A DNA stretch of 64,000 nt, taken from the NCBI GenBank assembly GCA_963834305.1, contig CAWIAX010000003.1, positions 682,001-746,000 of the forward strand. The letters run 5' to 3'. A model generated the notes under the pieces. It searched no databases, was not told the origin of the DNA, and saw nothing but the letters and a program-made list of their open reading frames with translations. Position 1 is the first letter of the stretch; every line of letters starts with the position of its first letter. Origin of the DNA: JACCXG01 sp963834305 (GTDB lineage: Bacteria; Acidobacteriota; Vicinamibacteria; Vicinamibacterales; 2-12-FULL-66-21). The position numbers and the translations under genes were made by a program. Below are positions 56,652 through 64,000 of the stretch, one piece after another.

Positions 56652-58880
56652 GGAGCGCCTCGTAGCGGTCGCGACCGCGCAGCTGGCGCAGCGTGTCGTC
56701 GACGCCGATGAAGACCGCGTTGCCGGCGCGGGCGTCGACCATCTGCTCGAGATGGTCGAGCGCGAGGTCGGGCTCGCCGAGCTCGAGATGCACGACCGCG
56801 AAGGCGAAGCGGGATGGCGGCGCGATCGCCCCGGTTGCGTGCATCAGCGCCAGCCGCTTCCGCCAGTAGGCGGCGGCGCCGCCGGAGCGCAATGCGGCCC
56901 GCAGCTGGCGCGGGATCGAGGCGCAGGCCCCAGCACCGCTGCTCGCCGATCAGGCCGATCGCTTCGTCGAAGCGCCCCAGCTTTTCGTAGGACCGAATCA
57001 GGACGTTGCCCGCCGCTTCGAGCGACGGCGCCAGCTCCCGCGCCTTGAGCGCCTCGTGCGCGGCCGCCTCCGGGTCGGCAGCGAAGTGATGGACCCAGGC
57101 GACGCTCATGTTGGTCACGAGCGACAGCGGGTCCAGCTGCCGCGCGGTCGTGGCCGCCGCCAGTGCCTCGCCGGCGCGGCCGGAGGCCGAGAGGAACAGC
57201 CCGCGGATCGCATGCGCCATGGCCAGCTTCGGATTCAGGGCCACCGCCTGATCGAGCTCCCGCCCCGCTTCGGCCCAGTTCCAGTCGGCGAAGAGCCGGC
57301 CAAGCGCGAGGGTGACGTGCGCGTCGGGCAGATCGCGATCGAGCTCGAGCGCCCGTCTCGCCGCGGCCGTCGCCCGCGCGAAACCATCCCGCGGATCGAT
57401 CTGGCCGTAGAAGGCCATCGATCCGCAGGCGTCGCCGAGCCCCGCATAGGCGGCGGCGTACAGCGGGTCGAGGTCGATGGCCTCCTGGAAGCATTCGACA
57501 GCCTTGCGGAACCCCTCGGGCGACCACTGGCCCCAGTGGTGCCGCCCCCGCAGATAGGCCTGGAGCGCTTCCGGGTGCACGGTCGGCCGCTTCCGCATCT
57601 TCTTCTTCTGGGCGGACGTCAGCTTCAGCCGCAGCGCTTCCGAGATCTGCCAGGCGATCTCTTCCTGCACGGTCAACAGGCCGTCGAGGCCCTGCCGGTA
57701 CTGCTCGCCCCAGAGCTGGGCCTGCGTGCCGGTGTCGACGAGTTCGGCCTGGACGCTCAGCACATCCGCGTGCCTCGAGACGCGTCCCGTCAGGAGCGTC
57801 CTGACGTTGAGCGCCATCCCGACGGTGGACGGGTCGGCCTGGAGGCCCTTGTAGCGGAAGGCCAGGCTGCGCGGGATCACCCGCACGCCCTCGAGCTGCG
57901 ACAGGGTGTTGATGATGCTCTCGGTAATCCCGTCGCTCAGGTAGTCCATGTCCGGACCGGCGGTATTGACGAACGGCAGGACCGCCAGCGACTTCCCGCG
58001 CGGCCGCGACGGCCGCAGCGTCCGCGCCGCCGAACCCGAGAGCAGCGCGCGAAGCGCGCCGGCAAGCCCTTCGGCCGACTCGAACCGCCGTGCCGGATCG
58101 CGCTCGATGCAGCGCGCCGTGATCGCCCGCAGCTCCGGGGGGGCAAGCGAGTCGAACACCGGCAGGTCCGCCGCGGTCTGGTGCAGGATCTTGGCGAGGA
58201 CTTCCTGAGGCGTGCCGCCGGTGAACAGCCGGCGCCCGGCGAGCATCTCGAAGATCAGGCAGCCGAGCGCGAAGACGTCCGCCCGGCCGTCGACCCGGGC
58301 GCCGGTGATCTGCTCCGGGGACATGTAGCCGAACGTCCCGAGCACGACGCCCTGCGCCGTCCTCACCACGGTGGGTCCCTCGCTGTCCGCCGGGGCGTCG
58401 AGCCGCTGCAGGGCGATGCCGAAATCCAGGATCTTGACCTGCCCGTCGAGCGTCAGGAACACATTCTCCGGCTTCAGGTCGCGATGGACGACCCCCTTCG
58501 CGTGCGCGGCTGCGAGGCCGTCGGCAATGGCCGCGGCAATGTCCACGGCTTCGGCCCACGACAGCGGCCCGGCGGCCATCCGCTCGCGCAGGTTGCGCCC
58601 CTCGAGCAACTCCATCACCGCAAAGGGAACGCCCTCGAACACGGCGAGCTCGAAGATGGACATGATGCAGGGGTGCGACAGCGAGGCGACGGCGCGCGCC
58701 TCGGTCTCGAAGCGCCCGCGCATCACGGGATCCGCGGCGATGTGCGGCGCCATCACCTTGAGCGCGACATCACGGCCGAGCCGCGTATCCCGGGCCCGAT
58801 AGACGACGCCCATGCCGCCGGCGCCGACGGCCGAAACGATCTCGGTACTGCGCCAGACGTGAGCCGGCCGCGAAAACCAT
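56599..58880 (-). CDS. Ser/Thr protein kinase with TolB/FlgO-like domain and TPRs (two frameshifts)
   Basis: About 760 residues. The likely start is ATG 58880 (MVFAAGSRLAQY), followed after a frame change near 58848 by the Gly-rich loop EIVSAVGAGGMGVVYRARD. VALKVMAPHI holds the ATP Lys. The catalytic loop is VVHRDLKPENVFLT, then DFG in VKILDFGIALQ, and the APE-like block YMSPEQITGARVDGRADVFA. After ~260 residues, SLAVLPFVNTAGPDMDYLSD and ESIINTLSQLEGVRVIPRS form a TolB/FlgO-like domain. Five or more TPR motifs follow (AYAGLGDACGSMAF, HAIRGLFLSASGRAGEALA). A second frame change near 56890 leads to the end DRYEALLRRVGAP. It has no transmembrane helix, so it is cytoplasmic. Confidence 0.9.
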
Positions 58881-58968
58881 GGGTGAGGTTACAATCCCGG
58901 GGTAATCCGGTGATGATAGCACCCGGGTTCCCGCCCCGCCGGGGCGGCGACGCCTTCGCCGGTCATCC

Positions 58969-59799
58969 TTGCCTGACCTTTCCCCCCTCGTCATCGGGAT
59001 CGTCATCGCCGCCGGCGCCGGTGCCGGAGGCGTCGGCTCCATGCTCGGCCTGGGCGGCGGTGTCCTCCTCGTCCCCTTCCTCAACATCGTCCTGGGATTC
59101 CCGCTGCCCGTCGCCGCGGCGACCGGGCTGATGACCGTGGTGGCGACGTCGAGCGTGGTGGCGCGCGGGACGGCGGGATCAGGCGTGGTGAACCTCCGCC
59201 TCGGGATGGTGCTGCAGATCGCCGCGGTGACCGGCGGCTATTTCGGCGGCACGGTCGCCGGCCGGATTCCCGAACGGCTCCTGCAGGGCATGTTCGCCGT
59301 CGTCACCGCGGCGATCGCCGCCATCATGCTGGCGCGGCTGGAGAAGCGGAACGTCATCCTCGATCGCTCGGTCGAGCCCGGCTTCTTCGGCGGGCGCTAC
59401 CACGAGGACGAGAGCGGCCAGGAGGTGGTGTACCGCATGCGGCGTGCGCCGGCGGCGCTCGGCGTGTCGCTGATTGCCGGGAGCATCTCCGGCCTGCTGG
59501 GCATCGGCGGCGGCATCCTCCAGGTGCCAGCGCTGAACGCGTGGTGCGGGGTGCCCCTCCGCGCCGCCGCGGCGACGAGCGCGGTGATGATCGGCATCAC
59601 CGCCGTCGCTTCCGCGCCGCTCTACTACGCCCGCGGCGATGTCGTCCCGCCGCTCGCCGCGGCGGCGGTGCTCGGCACCTTCGCCGGGTCGAGGGCCGGC
59701 CTGTGGGCCGGCGCCCGGGCGCGCGCCCGATGGCTCAAGCTGCTGATGGCCGGCGTGCTGGTCGCCGTGTCGTGCACGTACCTGATCAAGCTCCGATGA
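58969..59799 (+). CDS. TauE/SafE-family sulfite/sulfonate exporter
   Basis: 276 residues starting TTG 58969, with about eight transmembrane helices. The two family repeats begin GGVGSMLGLGGGVLLVPFLN and SGLLGIGGGILQVPALNAW, each with the Gly-rich GxGGG motif. It exports sulfite or small organosulfur anions. It lies 89 bp from the divergent kinase. The downstream DUF1634 membrane protein is a common partner of this family and probably forms a complex with it. Confidence 0.9.
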   Translation: MPDLSPLVIGIVIAAGAGAGGVGSMLGLGGGVLLVPFLNIVLGFPLPVAAATGLMTVVATSSVVARGTAGSGVVNLRLGMVLQIAAVTGGYFGGTVAGRIPERLLQGMFAVVTAAIAAIMLARLEKRNVILDRSVEPGFFGGRYHEDESGQEVVYRMRRAPAALGVSLIAGSISGLLGIGGGILQVPALNAWCGVPLRAAAATSAVMIGITAVASAPLYYARGDVVPPLAAAAVLGTFAGSRAGLWAGARARARWLKLLMAGVLVAVSCTYLIKLR

Positions 59800-59815
59800 C
59801 GCTGCTGACGCGCCA

Positions 59816-60143
59816 ATGACACCGACCCCCCCGGCCACTTCGCTGGCGGAACGTGCCCTCACCCTGATTCTCGCTCACGGTCTTCTGGGCCGCGTTCCTC
59901 TGCCTTGCCGCCGGACTGGCGCTCTGGACCACGGTGCCCGCGGCGCCGCCGGCCGGCGGGCTGCTTGCGGCCGGCTTCGCCGGACTCTTGAGCCTGCCGC
60001 TCCTGCGCCTGGCCTCCGCCATCGCCTCGGCGCTGCACAGCCGCGACCGGGTCACCCTGGCGGCTACCCTGGCCGTTCTCGCCATCCTGCTCGCGCTGAC
60101 GCTGCGCGACGCGGTGGCCCACCGCTGGGGCGGCCTCGGCTGA
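59816..60143 (+). CDS. DUF1634 membrane protein (one frameshift)
   Basis: About 108 residues starting ATG 59816 (MTPTPPATSLAERALTLI). After a frame change near 59868 the frame reads TVFWAAFLCLAAGLALWTTV, then LLAAGFAGLLSLPLLRLASA, then VTLAATLAVLAILLALTLRD, three transmembrane helices. This is the layout of DUF1634, which regularly sits beside TauE/SafE transporters. It starts 16 bases after the exporter stop, so they are probably one operon. Confidence 0.78.
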
Positions 60144-60166
60144 AGAGCCGCACGGCGGAGGCCGCC

Positions 60167-61207
60167 CTACGGCTGGTTCCCGGGCTCGTAGCCGTCGGGG
60201 CTCGTCGGAATGCCCGTTCCCTCCATCGTTTCCGCGACTTCCTTGAGGCGATCGTGGGCGGCAGTCCGCATCTTCTCGAGCAGCTCGGCGATGCGTTGGG
60301 CCTGGCGGATCACGGTCGCCAGATCCCGCTGCAGGCTCCCGTCGGCGTGCGTTCGCGACAGCAGGTCGCAATGCCCGATGATCGTCTGGAGCGCGCTGTT
60401 GATCTCGGCGGCAATCGACAGCGTGAGATCGGCCATCGCCTCAATCGTCCGGTACTTCCCGACCAGCATCTGCAGCTGCTGGGCGACGTGCGCCACGGCC
60501 AGGATCTCGGCAATCGGGCGGAGCGTCTCGATGTGCGCCGCCGCGAAGGCATCGCGGCCGCGTGCCACGACGTTGAGCGTGCCGACGGCGCGCCCCTTCG
60601 ACACGAGCGGCAGGATCAGCGCGGACTGGAAGCCGGCGGTGTGCAGGACGTTGGCGTCGAGGAAGTCCGTGGCCACCTCGCTCATGTCGCCGACGAGCAG
60701 CGGCTCCCCGGTCCGCACGACACTGCCGATCGCCGTGCGCTCGACCTTGAACACGACGTCGGCCCGCGGCCTGGCCCGCCGCTCGTCTTCCTGCACCCGC
60801 GCCGTGGAGGTCTCGAACTCCTGCCCCGACTCGGTCAGCAGCGCCAGGCCGACCCGGTCGCACGGCACCAGCCGGGCAATCCGCAGCGCCAGGGCCTGGA
60901 ACGCCAGCGGCACATCGACCGACCGTGCCACGATCTGGAGCATGGCATTCTGCGTCTGCAGCTGGTCGATCTCGGCCAGCGTGGCGCGGTGCGCCCGCTC
61001 CTTTTCCGTCAGCCGCTCCGTCAGGCTGCCGATCCGCCGCGACGCCAGCACGGCAAGCGCCAGCGTCACCACCCAGCTGACCACCAGCTGCACCACCAGG
61101 GCCGGGTGGGGCGCCTCGCTTCCGGCAATAATCCACGACCCCACCTGGATGAGGGCGACGATGAGCACGAGACCCCAGATGATCGATCTGCGGGCGCGTT
61201 CGTTCAT
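60167..61207 (-). CDS. Membrane-bound GAF protein with degenerate HisKA region
   Basis: 346 residues from ATG 61207 (MNERARRSIIWGLVLIVALI). Two transmembrane helices (WGLVLIVALIQVGSWIIAG and VVSWVVTLALAVLASRRIG) lead into a short coiled coil (LTERLTEKERAHRATLAEID). A GAF domain follows (residues ~105-260, LVPCDRVGLALLTESGQEFE to VGTLNVVARGRDAF). The last ~80 residues resemble a HisKA dimerisation helix: MADLTLSIAAEINSALQTII. Where kinases have His-Glu, this has Ala-Glu, and no HATPase domain follows. It looks like a sensor without kinase activity of its own. Confidence 0.8.
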   Translation of the reverse strand: MNERARRSIIWGLVLIVALIQVGSWIIAGSEAPHPALVVQLVVSWVVTLALAVLASRRIGSLTERLTEKERAHRATLAEIDQLQTQNAMLQIVARSVDVPLAFQALALRIARLVPCDRVGLALLTESGQEFETSTARVQEDERRARPRADVVFKVERTAIGSVVRTGEPLLVGDMSEVATDFLDANVLHTAGFQSALILPLVSKGRAVGTLNVVARGRDAFAAAHIETLRPIAEILAVAHVAQQLQMLVGKYRTIEAMADLTLSIAAEINSALQTIIGHCDLLSRTHADGSLQRDLATVIRQAQRIAELLEKMRTAAHDRLKEVAETMEGTGIPTSPDGYEPGNQP

Positions 61208-61332
61208 GGTTGGGTGAAAGTTCACGATGTATCGCCGGGGCTGACCGAATCCGCACACCGCCGGCTCGATGACCTCCCCGCGCTGCATACCTTCATGCAC
61301 CGTTCGCGCCGCCCGAGGGAGGAATCCGCTGA

Positions 61333-64000
61333 TCATACCTTCTGCTCCTGGTACAGCCGCAGCACTCTCACGCGCTCGGGGGAGGGCGCCAGCGGAAACG
61401 TGCCGAGCACGTGCGCCAGCTGGCCGTGCGACAGGCCGTAAAGGGCTGCAACCAGCGCCTGCAACTGCGCCCGGGCGGCCGGGTCATCCGCGCGCGCCAG
61501 GCGGCGACTGAGGCCGGCGATCTGTCCAAAAATCGGGTCACTCACCGGCGGCCGGGGGACAGGGAGCCGGGCCATGATGGCGGCCGTCACATGCGTGCCG
61601 ACGCGCATGCGGACGAGAAAATTCGCCACGTAGCTGTTGAACACGCCGCAGAGGAAGTGCTGCGCCTGCTCGTCCAGGTCCTCCTTCAGGCAGAACACGG
61701 TGTGCGTGGTGACGACTGCCGCCGGAATGATGGCGGCAATGAGGGTCAGCCGGTTCGTGGACGACGCCACCTCCCGGTAGCCAAGCCGGGCCCGCCCGAA
61801 CGTCCGCGCCGGATCGAGCAGCTGTGCCGCAGCCGGGCGCGGCAGGCTGTGGCGCGCTGCCGCGACGTTCACCCGGAACGGCGCGATCTGCTTCCCTTCA
61901 ACGACCGGCAGCCCCTTCCCCGGTCCGCTGAAGTGCGGCCGGTCGTCGCTCGCGTTCAGCTCCCGGCCGAACCGGAGGCCCCAGCCGTCAGGGCTGCCGC
62001 ACCCAGGCACGCGAAACGCCACCATCGAGACGATCTCGAGATCGGGCGGGGTGCGAATCTCCGGTACCGCCAGGCTGGCGCCGCTGATGCGCTCGATGAG
62101 CGCGCGCGGCACGGGCAGCGTGCCGGCCCCGGCGCCGGCGTCCGGCACCCGATCGAGCACCTCGACGGACCGCAGGCCCGGGCACGCGGGGAGCGCCGGT
62201 GTCGACCCCGCCTGTGTCAGCGTCAGCAGCAGGAACTTGAGGCCGCGATGGATGGGGAAGATCCCATCGCGGTTCTCGAGCATGGTGAACGTGTCGACCG
62301 ACGACCGCTCGAAGATGAGCCGCCGCAGCGCCGCGCACGACTGGTCGCCGGCAAAGCCCGACGGCAGGATCAGGCCCGCCCGCCCCCCTCTCCGCAGGAT
62401 CTGCAGCGCGCGCTCGACGAACAGGTGATACAGGTTGCCGTGCCCCTGGCCCTGCACGCGGTAGACACCCGAGCCTCGAACGAACGCGGACAACTCGCCG
62501 GTGCGCGCCGCGCCGGGGTCGTGCCGCAGCATCTCCCACGGCGGGTTGCCCACCACCGCGTCGAATCCGCCGGCGGGGTCGCGCACGCCCCGGTCATCGT
62601 GGAAGACTTCGGGGAACTCGAAGACCCAGTGGAAGAACCGGCCGGCCGCGGCGGCGGCGCCGGCCCGCGCCAGCAGGGCATCGGCGACGTGGCCGGGCAG
62701 CGTACCCGCGTTGCGCAGGACCCGATCGAGGAGCGCCCCGAACGTCGCCCGCCCGGGCGCCGCCACACCACGCTCGTACCAGCTCGCGCACCAGACGTCG
62801 GCAGCCATGCGCCACCGGGCCAGCGGCGCGTCCGGCCGCGCCAGCCCGGCATGGGCACGCTCCTTCGCTCGAACCTGCTCGACGGTGTCGTCCGGCGTGC
62901 CGCAGAGCGCCAGCCTCGCGCCCACCGCCGACTCGAGCGATGCCTGCAGCAGCTCGTCCTGGAACAGCGGCAGCTCCCGCGCCGGCACCGCGCCGCCCCC
63001 CGGCGCGGGCCGCCGCAGGATGTCCTCGATGCCCGCCCCCACGAGACTGTTGCCCACGCGCACGTGATGGTCGAGAAAGGTGAGCGGCTTGTCGGCCGAC
63101 AGCGTGGCCAGCCACAGCGACAGACGCCCCAGCTGCACGGCCATCGGATTGACATCCACGCCGTACAGGCAGCGCTGCGCCACCGCCCGCCGGAACCCCG
63201 CTCGATCGTCCTCGCCGATGTCGCTCGCGGTGACGGCGCCTTCCCGGATCAACGCCTGTTCGTACGCGGCGGCAAGATAGCGGCACGCGGCCACCAGGAA
63301 CGCGCCGCTCCCCATGGCCGGATCCACGACCCGCACGGCGAGGATCCGTTCCGGCCCAGCCTCCTGCACGATCGGCCCGAGCGCCCGCCGGACAACGAAC
63401 TCGGTCAGCGATCTCGGGGTGTAGAACGATCCGGTCGCCTTCCGCCGGCCGGTGGGCACGAGGAGGGCGGGGCCCCGCCCCGCCCCCCGTTCCTTCCCGC
63501 CGCCGCCCTCGATGTCGTAGTCGAGCAGGTGCTCGTACACCGCGCCGAGCTGCTCCACCCCCAGATCGGCATACGAAATCCTCTCCCTCCCCCTCTTCCC
63601 CATCCTCGTCGTCAGGGAGGTCAGGGCGCGGCAGACAAGCCCATCATCCAATGGGACGGCATCGGCGAGAGGAGCGGTGAGGGGGGAGAAGAGACGGCCG
63701 TTGAAGGGGGGGACGCGGAGGGCACCGGCGCGGCACCCGCTGTGCGCGAGCCGCGACATCGCCTGCAGCGTATCCCACAGCCCGCGCGGAACGAGTCCGC
63801 GGTCGAGGCGGCCGCGCAACGCTTCGATCGTGTAGCTGTCGCGGTATGTCGGATGCCACGCCGGCACGAGCGACCTCGCTTCGGCAAACAGCAGAAACAG
63901 GATGCGATAGACAACGATCAGGGACTCGTCGAGGAGCTGGGGGGCGCGCCGGCCCCGGGACGCCGACTGGAAGCCGCGCACGAGGTACTGCAGCGCGTCG
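61333..64000 (-). CDS. Eco57I-like N6-adenine DNA methyltransferase, type IIG restriction-modification (partial)
   Basis: At least 889 residues; the N-terminus lies beyond 64000. The visible part starts in a helical region with ESLIVVYRILFLLFAEARSL, common in class Eco57I enzymes. The methyltransferase core has GSFYTPRSLTEFVVRRALGP, DPAMGSGAFLVAACRYLAAA (motif I), GVDVNPMAVQLGRLSLWLAT and the catalytic motif IV FDAVVGNPPWE. A target-recognition-type domain follows, with THTVFCLKEDLDEQAQHFLC near the end. Similar proteins act alone as combined restriction-modification enzymes or as the methylase of DISARM or BREX-like systems; the nuclease part would be upstream, outside the window. Confidence 0.87.
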   Translation of the reverse strand, partial: DALQYLVRGFQSASRGRRAPQLLDESLIVVYRILFLLFAEARSLVPAWHPTYRDSYTIEALRGRLDRGLVPRGLWDTLQAMSRLAHSGCRAGALRVPPFNGRLFSPLTAPLADAVPLDDGLVCRALTSLTTRMGKRGRERISYADLGVEQLGAVYEHLLDYDIEGGGGKERGAGRGPALLVPTGRRKATGSFYTPRSLTEFVVRRALGPIVQEAGPERILAVRVVDPAMGSGAFLVAACRYLAAAYEQALIREGAVTASDIGEDDRAGFRRAVAQRCLYGVDVNPMAVQLGRLSLWLATLSADKPLTFLDHHVRVGNSLVGAGIEDILRRPAPGGGAVPARELPLFQDELLQASLESAVGARLALCGTPDDTVEQVRAKERAHAGLARPDAPLARWRMAADVWCASWYERGVAAPGRATFGALLDRVLRNAGTLPGHVADALLARAGAAAAAGRFFHWVFEFPEVFHDDRGVRDPAGGFDAVVGNPPWEMLRHDPGAARTGELSAFVRGSGVYRVQGQGHGNLYHLFVERALQILRRGGRAGLILPSGFAGDQSCAALRRLIFERSSVDTFTMLENRDGIFPIHRGLKFLLLTLTQAGSTPALPACPGLRSVEVLDRVPDAGAGAGTLPVPRALIERISGASLAVPEIRTPPDLEIVSMVAFRVPGCGSPDGWGLRFGRELNASDDRPHFSGPGKGLPVVEGKQIAPFRVNVAAARHSLPRPAAAQLLDPARTFGRARLGYREVASSTNRLTLIAAIIPAAVVTTHTVFCLKEDLDEQAQHFLCGVFNSYVANFLVRMRVGTHVTAAIMARLPVPRPPVSDPIFGQIAGLSRRLARADDPAARAQLQALVAALYGLSHGQLAHVLGTFPLAPSPERVRVLRLYQEQKV

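Overview
The window is about 64 kb of very GC-rich bacterial chromosome. It carries no phage or plasmid genes and no tRNA, rRNA or CRISPR array that I can see. Several things suggest an acidobacterium, possibly of the Vicinamibacteria type: a Ser/Thr kinase fused to a TolB/FlgO-like domain and TPRs, a DUF1501/DUF1800 pair, a Pro-rich secreted protein, many outer-membrane barrels, and extreme GC with GTG/TTG starts. This is inference from gene content; no marker gene settles it. Single-base frameshifts are dense in the first ~8 kb (hisD, hisG, ggt, glgX, malQ, modA) and rare afterwards. They break highly conserved housekeeping proteins without loss of downstream similarity, so most look like sequence errors near a contig end rather than real decay.

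Layout. 1-1.75 kb (minus): histidine operon hisI-hisG-hisD, preceded by a leader peptide with six consecutive His codons, a terminator and a competing antiterminator, which together form an attenuator. 1.7-3.5 kb: gamma-glutamyltransferase. 3.6-7.6 kb (plus): glycogen debranching enzyme and 4-alpha-glucanotransferase. 7.6-9.7 kb: modABC molybdate transporter. 9.7-11 kb: outer-membrane protein of unknown role. 11.0-12.9 kb: two copies of a ~350 bp unit bounded by heptanucleotide arrays, next to a quinone-reductase-like gene. 13-14.65 kb: a standalone CHAT-domain protein. 14.65-24.15 kb: a complete arginine regulon, argC-argB-argD-NAGS-argJ-argF on the minus strand diverging from argR-argG-argH-sixA-like, with ArgR-box-like palindromes on both promoters.

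24.3-31.3 kb: envelope proteins, an aromatic amino acid decarboxylase coupled to a phosphatase-like gene, a YihY/BrkB protein and a glycine-oxidase-like enzyme. 31.3-37.9 kb (minus): TetR regulator, membrane-fusion protein and RND pump, whose reading frame runs without a stop into a TolC-type outer-membrane factor. 38.0-48.0 kb (minus): a tightly packed seven-gene run of two PYROXD2-like flavoproteins, a glutamate-carboxypeptidase-II-like peptidase, DUF1800, DUF1501, a D-threonine-aldolase-like PLP enzyme and a lone bacterial-microcompartment hexamer shell protein. 48.1-51.9 kb: a GcvT-like protein, a Rieske oxygenase and an APC permease, which together suggest uptake and oxidative N-demethylation of a methylated amine. 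51.9-64 kb: histidine phosphatase, M14 peptidase, a metal-ligand-depleted amidohydrolase homologue, a ketopantoate-reductase-like gene, a Ser/Thr kinase, a TauE/SafE exporter with DUF1634, a GAF protein with a degenerate HisKA, and the 3' part of an Eco57I-like type IIG methyltransferase running off the right edge.
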